DNA from: Chalara sp. BL73
Taxonomy: Eukaryota > Ascomycota > Leotiomycetes > Helotiales
Direction of reading: 5' to 3'
Assembly: GCA_918026815.1 (NCBI GenBank)
Contig: CAKJVC010000199.1
Coordinates: 43,941 to 107,940, forward strand
DNA length: 64,000 nt
Part shown: one piece after another, positions 1 through 12,897 of the stretch
Layout of the letters: every line of letters begins with the position of its first letter
How positions within the stretch are numbered: position 1 is the stretch's first letter
Position numbers and translations under genes: made by a program
The notes under the pieces: generated by a model
Seen by the model: only the letters and a program-made list of their open reading frames with translations
Told to the model about the DNA's origin: nothing
Databases searched by the model: none

Positions 1-3000
1 ATCCACACAATTAAGCTTTCTTCTTATGTGTTAGAACCTTGGTTCATTCAATGAGGGGTTTACCAGCACTTCAGATAACCCTGAAGTCTTTGCCTCGCCC
101 AAGCATCCTCCATTACATGACACAACAATGAGATTCCAGACAACGAAATGGTAATTTCATAATTACTATCACCCCATTGGCACTCTCTGCCGGCTCTCTC
201 TTTCCATAGGCTTCCAAAATGAGCTTCCGTGTCAATTTCTGGTCAATCACTGGATTGATATGGCAACACAAAACAAACAATACTCAACGGTAAATTGCTA
301 ACACGCTCCAACAGTGAACGATCCCGCGGTGTTCAGAGTAAGAATATCTGAGGAATTAACGCCAAACTTGGCATGGGAAAAGATTCAGATATGTGTCTTG
401 TTGTTCTGAGAGCTGTACATTGACAATCTCTCTATAATTTTACCAAGGAATGCAATGGAAGGAATCTTTGACGCAGTGGACCTACATAAGATTTTCACCT
501 GCAACAGGTGCATTGTATGCAAAACCTCCTGGGCCTGGATATCTCCTCCCGCAGCTGTTGATCCCTCCATCAACGCGTTCATCAGAAGCCCGTCCCCGAG
601 CTTTCCGGTATCCCATGAGAGGGAGAACGCATATCTGATTGTGCGATTCTGTTAGAATATATCTGCGGAAGGTTTTCTAGCAGCGAGTCGTGCTGCCCGA
701 GAAATTCACCAAAATATTTGATGTTCGATCATAAAGGGCACAATTATCGTCATCGTCATTCGAGACGATATTCCTTTGAAAATGTCGCACCTAATAAGTA
801 CCAATACTCCAAGCTTAAACAGCGTTCGATAGTCGCCAAAACGGTCCATGTGCCGCATATTCGAACCAGATATTCCGACCATAATGATACACATCCTCCT
901 TTTTGAAGCCTAGACATCTTGGATAGCGTGCAATTCTCTACTGGGACCCGTTCATGCCCATGAAGACACAGTAGCCACGAAAGTCTCAATCGGAGCCTGG
1001 TTGTTCCTCGCTGCTGAAACTACCCAGTGCATCTGCACTCCCAGGTTCTCCCTCCACATACCAGCAGCATATGCTTTAGTTGGATCCCTGTCTGGATTCT
1101 AGAGTATGCATTGCCGTTCTAGCCGGCCTTCGGAGATATCCACGAAATCACCATTTCTACGTCCAACTCCCTTGCAGAAGTAGGACACATACTCACTCAC
1201 CCAGAACTCCTCGGATAACGGCCGTATACCCGGATATAGACCTCTGGTTATGGAAAATCTACTCTCTTCTCGATTCTTGACACAGCCTGTCATATGCTGG
1301 CAAGTTATAACAAGAAGCTGTCGTCCAGCACCACCACAGAAGTTGCGACCCAGCGAAGAGCAAGGCTCATGGCAGGGGCAGCAGATCCTGCATAATGTGG
1401 CCTCTTTGCGCAAGTTCAGAGAAAGACGTTGGTATGGCTATACGGTGAGGGACGCATTTAGACAATACCTGTTAAAAAATCGGATGCGGTGAAGAAGCCC
1501 TAGCATTTCCAAAAGCGACAACATTCGCAGAAATTCCCCTCTCTGTCGTCAGTCGCACCGGCCGCTAGGTTGAGAAGCGTTCTGTTGTAAAAGGCACCTA
1601 TGTGGAAGGCTCAATCTCCCCAGTCTTCAGGCTTATCTTGAACGATGAACTAAAATCTCCACAAAAACGGTAGATTTGAAGACATCATATAGCTTTGATG
1701 ACGCCGCAAAACTTTTCGTAAGCTTGTAGATACGGACTACCAGTTGTAATTTTGAGAGGTTGTGTTTTATCGAGGGTATGAATGCGAGTCTGTTTGACCT
1801 AAATTGCACCATCTGAATGGATGAAGCCCTGATTGTCAATGAAGACCACCTGTATTGTGGATTCAGCTCTGCGTAGTTTATTGACATTGCAGGTTGCATA
1901 AACGCGCAGTGATGGAGACTTACTCTGACTTCTCTGTACCCTCTAGTTCCTAGGGGTGGGCGTTGCAAAGTGTTTAGGTCTATCCTTCAGCTGAATTGAA
2001 AGACAAAGCTGTACCTCATTTCTATTTACAAATATACGCTTTATAGGCATGCGAATGGAGCCTCGCATTGAAGATATGTATGCTTTTAGCCAGGCTCGTG
2101 TTAGCCAGCCTGTTTTCTGCTGACGGTTGAGTATTGTGGCAGGTAGCCCTATTATAGCGGATCGTAAGCGATTCATGCAAGCCAATGTGAAGGAGAATGA
2201 AAGAAAGAACATGACTTGTAAGAAAGATTTGTGAACAGAGTTAAATTATCCACTTCCCAGCACAGACTAATATATGTGCAGAGTTGGATAGACCACCCGC
2301 TGACCCCAGACTTCTGAACTGGAAGCTCAAAGACGATACTGAACTTTCACTGTTCAATTATCACTACACAATAAACAGCAGATTCAACACTCACAATATC
2401 TTCGTGAATCACTCGCTAGCTGCTGGAAACATATCAGGAGACGTCGCCTGTCGAAACGTAACAGCAAGGACCATATACACCCGTTCATACTCGATGGGAA
2501 GGCAGGCATAAGCTGTCACCCCACTGACATCGCCTTGCTCATGTGGAACCAGGAAAGTCATGTTGGGTTCTGTGATGCTTCCTCTTCAAGCTCTTTCGAA
2601 AATAGATAACCACACAGAAAATATATCTTGTTAAACACGCGCAGCCCACCGACGGTGTGAGATAATGAGAGCAGACACTGCAACCACACCTCGCAGAATT
2701 ATTTCCGGTATCTCCGTTTCTTAAATCACGGCAACATCGAGGAAGTTCCCACGTTGCATAATTTTTGGCCGAATCGTCGAGGAAATGCGCGCAGTAGTAG
2801 CGTATCCGAGAGACATATCTTCCTTAAGGACTGAAGTTGTTCGAGTCGATGGAGCTGAGCCCAGATGATCAGGTCAGGATACTGGAATCCGCCTCGTTCC
2901 ATAAGATATATAACTTATTTCTTTCCACAAGATTAAGACAAACGAAATCTTTCATAGCGTGAGCAGCGTCATAATTTTTTTTCCCCTCGCCAGTCGCTGC

Positions 3001-6000
3001 TGCCTATCTGGCAAGGACTTAGTCATCATCTTCAGAACCCATGCTGGGCAAGCTTGCAGGCTCCAAACTCTGGCACCTCAGAATAGGCAGCAGCAATTTC
3101 AAAATATCACCCCGCTTTCGGGGATGTACGAAGTATTAAGTGTCTTGGGGATCCTGAGGCATCTGGCAGTCTTAATTACTATTGCTTACTCTCGTCTGTC
3201 GTGGCTCAGATGTCACAGGTCACAGGTCACAGGTCAAATAATCGCCAGTTCCAAACATTTTTGTGATCCGTCATGTTCAGCAAACCTGTAGGCGAGATTG
3301 AGGGAAATGAAAAGGAATAACCGGGATAGGTGAGGGCAGTGAATGGCTTTGGAAGAGGATGAAGGGTGTTATGTCAGAGACTGGAGGCTCTCTGTATTCC
3401 GGGTACTTTGAGCGTTGTCTCTTCATATATCCCGCTCGTACTGATATTTCAACAAAAGGTGTAGGCCTCCGAGCTCCGGTAGAGACAACTACTTCAAACT
3501 TCAAGTATGATACTGGGTGCTTAGTCATATACCCTCCTATGCTGTTCTAAGAAATTTTCACGAGACAGACATGTTTCTTGATAAATTTTAATGGCCAACT
3601 ATCAACCTCTGCACTCATCACTGCTCTTGCCAACATTCTAGATAGCTTACGATGGCGACTACGTTCGAACGTTAATCTTTCTTCGATGATCGTCATGCTG
3701 CCAAATACCGTCCTTGGCCCAGCATGATCACGTATTTACCGTTCCATTCGGTGCTCCTAACTTGCAGGAATGTGATATGTCCCGCCGATCTAAAAATCCA
3801 TATCGGGTTGGCGCAATATCCTTCCCTGATACATAATATCTTGCACGCTTTGTCCCAGACGGAAACTTTTGCATTCGAAAATCCTGTTTTGCGGCTCGGT
3901 TCGATACCTCGGACGACATCCGCATCAGCAAATATAGGCAGAAAATTACGGGCGAAAACTCAAAATGAAGCTGCTCGGCTCGAGAAACAGAATATCCAGG
4001 AGACGTTCCATCGGTCCTGCTTGGCCAGATTAGCGTCCCTGCGGGCAACTTTGGAAGTTCCCAAACGCAACCTCAAAAAACTCCACTCTTCTGTGACATC
4101 GCTATGAGACGCTCCAAAATAATAATAATAACATCCACAAGAGAAATGATGTAAAAAGAAACCGTGTGCAGTTTAAGGCATTGAAACCTGACACACGGAC
4201 CGCCCCCAAGCTCCAGGATCTTGGTACGAAAACCTGCCCGATGCTGGCGTACGGCGCGTGCCGCTAGTTAGACCCTTCCCCATCATCGCATTTTCGACTC
4301 CACCAATCCAACAAATTGCCTGCCCTCCTTATGCGCACGTCCTTATTGTTGAACGAAAAAAAAGATGGCCGTAATATGGGAGACGTCGAAGGCCCAGGCC
4401 GTCCATCCACACCTTGCCTTGTTGAGGAGTTCTCCATCTTCCCATTACGAGCCTTAACACGGCCATTATCCCCATCCACAAGGAAAACAATTTCGGATAC
4501 TCCCCTGCCGTCCGTGGTCTGCCTTGATATTTAGACGGCGAAGCTCGCTTGATCCCGAAAGGCGTCCCGATATATTTTTCCGCATGGGATTTTTCGGGCC
4601 ACAAGGCGCATACGGAATGTCCCAATCTGACAGCTTGCATGGTTGCATCCCGTAGAATAGATGAATCGTACCGTTATCAGATGATCACGAACCTACCGAC
4701 GGCGCTATCCGCGCTTAAAAACCAGTGCTTCTATCTTTCATCCAAAGAGAACACAAGTCAAGCCACACAAAAGTTGAGCTATTCTCTTATGCTGGGAAGA
4801 GGCATGGTAAAGTGAAGGAGTGGTCAAGTTACAGTAAAAGCTCAGTGGTGCATGCTGTTAAATGGTGCTAAAAGACACAGATAAGGAATGGGCGTAGGTT
4901 GTACCAAAATCTCACCCACAGATTCTTGCACAGGCTGAAATGGGGGTGGGTGCTCAAGCGCCGAGTAGGCGGCCGTCGTAACATCCATCCTGGTATCATC
5001 GTCAGCATAAAACCATTAAGCTGAGTGAGCCTTAACCGAATCTTTCCCTCCTTCCCGTCCCCTGCCGTTGAGAATTAATTTAGAAGGGAGCGGGTAGGGC
5101 ACCAGATCTGTTCTCGTCTCCAAGAACCTTCTTCCTTCGCCCTTTGGGATGCATCGGCGATTTTCGTCGCCGATTGCTGACAACATGAAATGAGATTCAC
5201 GAGCTTGAAGGTCGGATGTTGTGGAACAATGCGTGCATCTTGAATATTGCGGGGTTTGTGCGACCCGTCATCTAGTGAGCTGGCCTAATCGAGATATTAT
5301 CTGAGGATGATGAGCTGGTTATAGCCTGATCACACGACTGTAACCGTAAAGCAAGGGGCAACTGCGATTGTGGTACATATATCTCCCCACATATGTCAGC
5401 ATGACTACTTTTTTGGTACATACAAACAAGATGATCAGTCGATATGCAGCCTCTGCTTTTTTCAGGCTTTTAGGTCGTGATCCTTCGAAGGCGAGAGCCA
5501 TGAAACGACATCCAGTGCGCAGCTTCCACGTATGGTTCGAGGATGTAGCGGTAAAGTAGTAACATCCAACATATATACCAGTATACAAAGCTTTCGCCTT
5601 TGGGTATGGCTCACTACCAGCCTAACTAACTGGAAAGCGTGACCTGAAGGGCCATGACCTAACCCGCACCTCTCCGTCTCTCCGCGCTTCATAGCTCAAA
5701 AGGCGTCCAATGCGTATGTGCTTGTATGACATAGCGCAGCAACACAACTCCTGGCGATTGACTTTCATATACTTTGCCATGCCATCACAAGAGTCTGTTG
5801 AGAAGTATGAGGTGCATAATCGCAACCCTTATCTAGCCGGGCAGAAGTATGAAAGACAGGGAGTATGAGGAAGCGAGGGATGGCGATTTCGACTGGTCGG
5901 CCCGCTGCAGGACGTTTTGTCGCCTTCCCTTCCCTGCACTCACATCATGGGCTGGTTCCTGCACCGTCAAGTTCTAGCGGGAAACCCAATCATTATGGAG

Positions 6001-9000
6001 ATATTTACCCGTTGGGGGTGCTGCAGCGGCCGAGCGGGCCCGAGCTGACCAGCTCGCAGAAAACCAGATTGACAGTGCCAGGGATTTGGGCAAGGATGGC
6101 AGCATAGGAGTGTCCAGCTGAACGGCTACTGGATCAGTTATTTCAAGCTAACAATCGAGCTGGACGTGCATTTTATTGGCACTTGGCGCATCAAAATTAA
6201 GTACTCTGCAGTAGCCTGTCCTGCATGCCAAGATTATCAGACAATGAGCCGGCCCGGCGTGCATAAACTTGGGCCTCTTCGTTCCGCACCGCTCTTTGCG
6301 GGCGGGAATGCATCACTAGTGCAGCACCAGAGCGGCTACACGCATGAGATTAAGGTCACAAGACGTCTGAATCCGGTTAGGTGGTCCAGCGGTGTGCATG
6401 AAGCGAAATGCCAAACGGCCACTTCTTCGCCAGCCATTGACTTCGTATTGGTGAGAGGGTGCGTACGATGGTGGCAGAAGACAATGCAAGATGCGTTGGC
6501 ATTGTTTGTCGTCTTGCTCGGACCATCATGTTGGAGGGACCTCTTCTGTGGTTCGTTGAAACGGGAATCAAGATATATGGGATATTTCCATCATCAAACT
6601 CAAAATCTCTCGATCCTCGAAAGGCTTTCCGAAGCTCCGACACTTTGCTCAATACATGCCCGAGTACGCATAAGCTGCAAATCGATATGTTAAGGATGCA
6701 GGATTCACTAGTATATTCCCTCCTTCAGGTATGGAATCTGACTGTATGTAGATTAGTGGCAAAGCATTGCTTTGGCGCCTAGCTTGAAAGGCAGTCAAGA
6801 GGCACGGCTTATCACTGTAAATACTTATGCAGAATGCGACTCGAGCAGAAGGCACTTCATGCTCGCAGATAGTTCTCGCTGCAAAAGCACGTGTTTAGGT
6901 TACCTGACGTGATATGTCGCCGTCTGATTTGGGGTTTTCCGTAATTAAAAATATCATGAAGTTAAGCAGGACGGAGAATTATCCGAAGAATGACAGAATG
7001 GCCCCAGAAGGCTGAAAAATAGATACAGTATTACGGGACGTGAAACGGTTTCAGCTCAGGCATCATGAAAAACATTCTTCATCGCTAATAGCGGCTAATT
7101 TTAGGAGTAAATCTGACAGAAGCATTTGCAAACATCCCAAGAACCAGGATAAGAACCATCCATCTCGGGTCGTGCCATTCTTCGGGCCGCAATATGACAC
7201 CTAAATATTTGGTAACGTTAGCCCTAAATGTGTTTGCTTCTGGGGTGAAACAGCCGAACGCCTGTGTCTCCAATTCTTGTGAAGTCTAGAGATCCCAAAA
7301 ATCTCTTTCTTGTAGACTCTCGATGATGTCACAGATAATGGCTCCGTTGCAAATGAGACTACCCCTAGTGCAAATGTATCTAAACACAAAATGTCCATAT
7401 GAGTATGTGCATTTTGGCCTTCGTCACATCGTGTGTATAATATGCAGCTAATTTGTGGCCGCTGCATAAAAGGGTAAATAGCCTCTGCGCTCTCCGCGCA
7501 AAAATCGTTCCGCGTACCCCAGACCTGTGATTGTGTTTGTTTCTGGTTAGTCAAGAGATTCTCACTAGAGACTAAACCAACGACAACTGGGCATGCTTGC
7601 ATATCGTTTTGAGTTCAAAATGCTCGGAAGCAGCTGGGGGCTTTCCACGAGATAGAAGACCATATTGAAGTCGATCTTCTGGCGTGAAGCATGAGCGGCC
7701 AACGGGTCCTAGCATACCATTGCATTTCAATTGTGGAGAAAGAACAAGATATGCTGCGGTCCAGTCTACATATTCGAACAAAAGGGATATGCATGTCTTG
7801 CTAGGCAAATAACTTCTCCATTTGTCGCGATATGTAATCATACAGGCTCCATTCCGCTTCGTGCCGTCCCCTCCTTCAAATTCTTTGTTTCGTTCAGAGT
7901 GGATACAGACATACGTAGTTGCCATCGTCGTGGGACTTCTCTCAGCCATCTACCCCTTTGTCGAACGGGACCTCCGGCATCTATCTAGCAAGCTACTTTG
8001 ACGGCGTGTTCGTGGGCATCGAGTTGTTTTTCAGCATATACTTGCCACACGGCTTCCCCCTAGTCTCATGGGTGTGTCGCAAACGGAAGCATGAGCGGAT
8101 AGTGCCTAGACCCTGTGACTCGGGAACTGAGAAAAGCGCCGCACAAGAGTGCTATTGGCTTGCTAAGCTTACATTTCAGGGATCCCCAGACTGGAATATC
8201 ACCAGGGGCCAACTGGCTGGGTCGCGCCAATCGACGCCGGCACGCCAAAAAAGGGTCCGAATTCCCCATTGCATCGTCTGCGCCGGCACGGTCCCCACCC
8301 ACACCATAGCACAAGGGAAGTGCCCTCAGGTAGCAAGGAGGAAGTAGAATAATCAGGTCTATCATTATCTCGTTATAGGGGTAGAAAGCTAGCACAGCCT
8401 GCTGTGCGTTGCATCTCTTCCTTCTGACATCTCTTTTAACCACTCTTCGCCTAAAAAAACAAGACCCGGTGCTCATTCATCAGCGGCTTCACTTCACTTA
8501 GAGATCTTGAGCCTGGAGATTTTCGTGACGGGGGTTATCAATCCCGCAGTCCTGTCATCGCTTTGCGTATTTCGTTCTCAGCCATCGTCCTACCTTGCGA
8601 AAAAGCAAGCATCAGCAGCAGTGGCCATAGGCGGCTTGGTCCGTAGCGTAAGCTTTGGCTTCTGGAGCATCATATTCGTTTGGGTGCCGAAAGTGCCACA
8701 GCATTAAAACCACAGCTCTTGAAGAAAAGACTTGCATCCGCCTTCTGCCTCCTTCGCGCAGGGCTGCATCCAAGGTACTTATATCCACCAGTGTGCTGCT
8801 CCAGGGTTGTGAAAAGACCATCGTAACATCGCCTGGCCAGCTTCTGATCAATAAGCCGAATACGGCCGGGTTCAAATCCAACAACAAACGTGTCTAATCG
8901 ACTCTTGACCATCTTAACCGGTCCAACATCTAAGCCATCGTCCATTTTTGTGCCCTGTGCATCTGAGCGCATTGCATCCGCCTGCATCGCATCGCCATCG

Positions 9001-9400
9001 CATCACATTACCGCTCCTTCTTGTACACCGCAGCTAGCAGACCACCTCTCGCGACGGCAAAGGTACACGCGCACAGTTTGAAAGAAAGTTGCGACCGACC
9101 TACTTTCTGTAGGATCCAGCTACCAGTCGGGAAAGTTGCTCGTAAACAGCAGACCCTTGTCGTTGCTACCTGGCCCGACCTATCCCATAGCGAGGCTGAC
9201 GCCGAGAGGTTCGAAGGGGGGTTAAATTCGAAGGCTGAATCATAAGAGTTCGTTCCTGATTGAACTGGAATTTGGGGAGGAAGACGAACAAGCCAGATCC
9301 AGGAATAGGTAAGGTAGTGGCGCCTGAAAGAAAACACGCTTCAGGCGTTCAGGCAATAGTGACAGGGATCACATAGGGCATCGCGCGCGTGCACCGAAGG
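1..9400. other. gene-poor stretch, no supported gene
   Basis: I found no reading frame here with a recognisable domain, consistent splice sites or a plausible fungal gene structure. The longer frames (for example 6166-6693 plus, 7572-7949 minus, 8066-8476 minus) overlap each other on both strands and translate to low-complexity or unrecognisable peptides. Small features seen are three and a half tandem copies of TCACAGG (3213-3236) and a short ATA microsatellite near 4119. The stretch could be decayed repeats, a long intergenic region, or hold genes too divergent for me to recognise. Confidence 0.5.
3213..3236. repeat. short tandem repeat, TCACAGG units
   Basis: Three exact copies of the 7-mer TCACAGG (3213-3219, 3220-3226, 3227-3233) followed by a partial unit TCA. 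It lies in the gene-poor left arm. No function is suggested by its context. Confidence 0.85.
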
Positions 9401-11639
9401 GCACGGATGCGGCCTTGTGATATACCACCTACATACCACCTACCAGCTACTACCGACTGTACCCTTTCGCTACCTCCGTCCTCTTTGTGCGGTACCCGTC
9501 CTGTATTATTTCTAGAAGGGACAAGGCCTGGCGACATCTCTTCCCTCTTCCCTGAACTTGAACCTTAACCCGAGTTTCGGACCCCTCCACGTCCAACCGA
9601 TTCGCACCCACTCTTTTTTTGCCCTCCCACCACCCGACACCATCCACCACCAACTGGATAACTTATTATACTACTTACACCCATTACCCACCCACACCTT
9701 TTCCCTTCTTTCTTTTCTCTCGGTTTGGATCGCATTTCGATCAAGCGCCGTCCCTTCTTTGCTCGGCCCCATCAACTCCCAGCTCTGGTCTTACATCCTC
9801 GGTCATCCTCCTTCTCAGCTCGACCCCATCCCTAGATTTCTGATTGACACCCTCCGCAAGTCTATACATACATACCTGCGACCATTTCCATCCAGCGACT
9901 GTTCTGCTGCGGCTCGTCGCGTTTCCTCGTCTCAACCAGCAGATTCCCCAATCACAGAAGCGCACTGCACCGCTGCAGCACATCACCCGCACCCGCGTGC
10001 GTGGGTCGCAGAAAATCGACCCCCCCAAGCATCTAACTTCGATCTAAGATCAGGCTCGCTACATTCGGGCCTCTGCTGCCAATCTGCATCTCATATCCTT
10101 AGCCGCAATCTAGGTAATAAAGGCACCGGTGGGCGACTTTAAAAGATATTCGGTTTAATTCAGGAGGACGATCTTGGTAGAGTTTTGCGCGGCCATTCGA
10201 GTTTTGGTTTTTGATATTTCACAAGATAAACTTCACAAATCTTCTATTATCAGGAAAATCCATAGAGGGAAGACAATTGCCCCCAGGAAACTGTTGCAGC
10301 ATTGAAGCCTATCCCGACTCGGAGCCGGTTTTAAGGTTTTCAACCCCACACGTTGCAAACAGGACGGTTAGGAGGAAACTGCTACCTCTTCAGCTTGAAC
10401 GAGTTTTGGTATATTTCCCCCAATTTCTTTAGATCCTCTGGGGGGAAAAATATTGAGTTCTGAGAATCTTGACACGAGTGCGTATGCCCCGCCAGATGCT
10501 AGGAATCGGAAGTTCCCCCGAGATCCAGTCACCGCCAGTGTGTGCGGAGACTGGGATAGTGGCTCAAAAAGGGTTCCAATGGATTACGGACACCCGAGTA
10601 GTCTTAGGCGCTGACTCCTGGCTTGCCTGCTCGAGACTTGGCTGACTTGAGTTGTAACAGACACTTGCGACCAGAATCGCACCATAGATACTATCATAGT
10701 ATCTGAAACCTTAGGCTTAGCTAGGTGCTATCCCAACAAGCGATTGCTCTGCTGAGGAACTTGGGATTATTACTTCGCATTCTCTCTACAGTGGTACCTT
10801 ACATTATTAGCAGGTGCAGGGCCAGTATTCCACGGCCTACGGGAGGGAGGCACGATACGCTCCTTAGTAGGTTCAGCAGAAGCATAAGAAAGAGCTAGGA
10901 TCCAGCGGGCTTCACGCTATTTTTCAGTTCTACCCACATCCCTAGCAGGAAGCACCACTGAACGGCTTTACTCGCTGTTCATATTTGTTTGCTCTAAGAT
11001 CACCAGGCTTACTCCCTGAGGGTCTAGCAGCACCTGGCCCGTCCGTTTCCGTAATCCGCTCAAACCATAAGGTAGAAGGACCTGAACTTCCCCCGCTACT
11101 CGGCGCTCTGCCCCTCTCCTTTCTTCTCTTGAAATAATTTCTCTGGACCACATTGTATCACTGTGAACATTGTGTTCGAAAGTCGACTTGTTCGCGAACA
11201 CATTATTTCAGCCTGCGCATTAGACCCCCATCAGCTGGTTTATTTCACTCATTAGGGCCGTCAGTAGTCGTTGTTTCGCTATTCGTTCGAGGGCCGTTAT
11301 TGCATTTTTTTTGCGTCGACCGTCTCTCGTCGGTGACTTTCAAGCTGAGGTGGTAGCATACGTCAAATCCCACTCTACATTTACACGATAACTCGACACA
11401 GTTCTACGACAATATTTCCAGCAACTCCGAATACGGGAGCGGGAACAGCCTCTAACTTTTCTCCGCAACCGAAACCATCATTCTAGGTGCCATACAAGTT
11501 GGCATTTCCATCAGGTGAGCTCGGCTTGAGGAATGCAGATCAGCATGCATGATCCTCCCTTGTTTTTTACTGACGGAAATGGCTAGGTACATTCCTTTAA
11601 ATTGCAACAACAGCCATCGTGGCGATCTTTACATCGAGG
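9400..11639 (+). promoter_or_regulatory. long pyrimidine-rich promoter/leader of the Zn2Cys6 gene
   Basis: This 2.2 kb stretch lies directly upstream of the Zn2Cys6 gene. The 9460-9900 part is very rich in C and T on the plus strand, with long runs such as CCCACACC and CTTTTCTCTC, which is typical of fungal promoters and 5' leaders. A 194-codon frame at 9558-10142 runs through it, but its Pro/Ser/His-rich composition follows from the CT bias and it has no recognisable domain. The part 10440-11150 has a different, more balanced composition and holds nothing I can name. Assignment of the whole stretch to one promoter is inference. Confidence 0.4.
11515..11586 (+). other. probable 5' UTR intron of the Zn2Cys6 gene
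   Basis: A good donor (TCAG|GTGAGC), a branch-like CTGAC near 11569 and an acceptor (GGCTAG|G) define a 72-nt intron ending 53 nt before the start codon. It contains no part of the coding sequence. It is predicted from splice signals only. Confidence 0.55.
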
Positions 11640-12897
11640 ATGTCGTATCAAGACCATAACGGTGGTTATCCACCGCCGCGCGACCAGAGTGAGTCTCAAT
11701 ATCCTCCGCCTCCAGGCGAGGAAGATGATCGCGCGAGAGCGTATCATCAACGAGCTCCTTCATCGGGCGGCACCAATATCACTCTTCCTTCTATCTCCTC
11801 CCAATATGATCCGCAATATGCCCAGCCTCCTCCAAATGGCTATCCCTCTGATCCTCGAACCTATGGGCAACCCGATCCCTATAGACAACCACCTCCGCCC
11901 GGTCCTTATCAAGACAGCCGTCAATATCAGCCGGATTATGGAAGAGGAGCCCCACAGCAACATATGACTTTCAATCAATCAGCTCCTCGGCAGAGAACTG
12001 CGATTGCGTGCAGATATTGTAGGAGACGAAAGGTGCGTAATTAGCAATCCCACTACATGCATTACAAGCGTGCATTCGATAGAGCACAGTTCAATCGAAC
12101 TCTCACTGACAGAACGAAAGATTCGATGCTCTGGCTTCGAGCAAAACCCAGAGGGGCGCTGCGTGAATTGTCAAAGGTTTCAGCAAGAATGCATCTTCAC
12201 ACCAGTTTCATCGCAGGCACAAGCTTTTGTTCCAGCACATGCTCTATACCCTAATATGCGCCCTGGGGCGCCTCCAGGTCCAGGGAGAACGCAGGGTTAT
12301 CCACACGGAACGCAACTCTATGGGGCTCATGGGCAGCCACTAGGAACAATACCTTATCAGAATAGTGGTTCAGCTCCTCATAGTGGCTCGCCATATAGTG
12401 ACTATGCTCAACCATCACCCACTAGCTCTTACAGCTCTTATACAGAAGATCGTGATCGCTCTCAACCACCTCAAGACAGTTCTAGAAAGCGTCCGCAGCA
12501 AGAGCCACATCCGTCAATCCTTCCACCTCCTGTGCCAGGTCAGCAAGGCTATCCACAGACAGACTCCAACAGCCGTCGACCAGCAGCCCAAGATGATTTG
12601 CGTTTGCCACCTGTGACCCCAACCAGTGGGCCTCAACATGAGTCCAAATATTCGCCTGGCTCCTCTACTTCCTCGCATTCAGCCCTGCAACCCCCACAGA
12701 CGCAAGGCAACATTTCGTCGCGGACACCTCCTCCACGAGGAAGTCCAAGCGAAGGCGGCAGATCAGACCCTATGTCCTTGGGCAATATAATGGGTGGAGC
12801 CGATATTGACAGTGGTATGAAGAACCGCTTGAATCGAAAGGGTAAAGACGACTGTTTAATTGTACCCCCTGTCAAGCGTATAAAACTCCTTTTATGA
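11640..12897 (+). CDS. Zn2Cys6 (C6) transcription factor, short, no MHR domain
   Basis: Predicted exons are 11640-12032 and 12121-12897 (389 aa). The intron falls inside the zinc cluster, between CRRRK and IRC. After joining, the six cysteines are at about residues 124, 127, 134, 145, 148 and 155, giving CX2CX6CX10CX2CX6C, the binuclear zinc cluster of fungal DNA-binding proteins. The start used is the first ATG in frame; the frame is open slightly further upstream, but only with a GTG. The N-terminal 110 residues are rich in Pro, Tyr and Gln. The region after the cluster is Pro/Ser/Gln-rich and probably disordered. No fungal-specific transcription factor (middle homology) domain is visible, so the protein is either a short regulator or is extended by a missed exon. 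A possible donor (GGTAAAG, near 12839) could alter the last 20 residues. The target genes are unknown. Confidence 0.82.

Noticed and set aside
3213..3236. TCACAGG repeat considered as a CRISPR-like or regulatory array
   Set aside because: Seven-base units without spacers in a eukaryotic genome; a simple tandem repeat explains it.
6166..6693. 175-codon plus-strand frame in the gene-poor arm
   Set aside because: No domain, no codon bias that I can see, no upstream leader, and overlapped by other frames on both strands.
8860..8885. GGGTTCAAATCC, resembling a tRNA T-arm
   Set aside because: No acceptor stem, D-arm or anticodon arm could be folded around it.
9558..10142. 194-codon plus-strand open frame
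   Set aside because: Its Pro/Ser/His/Leu-rich product follows from the CT-rich promoter sequence. It has no domain and lies just upstream of the Zn2Cys6 gene.
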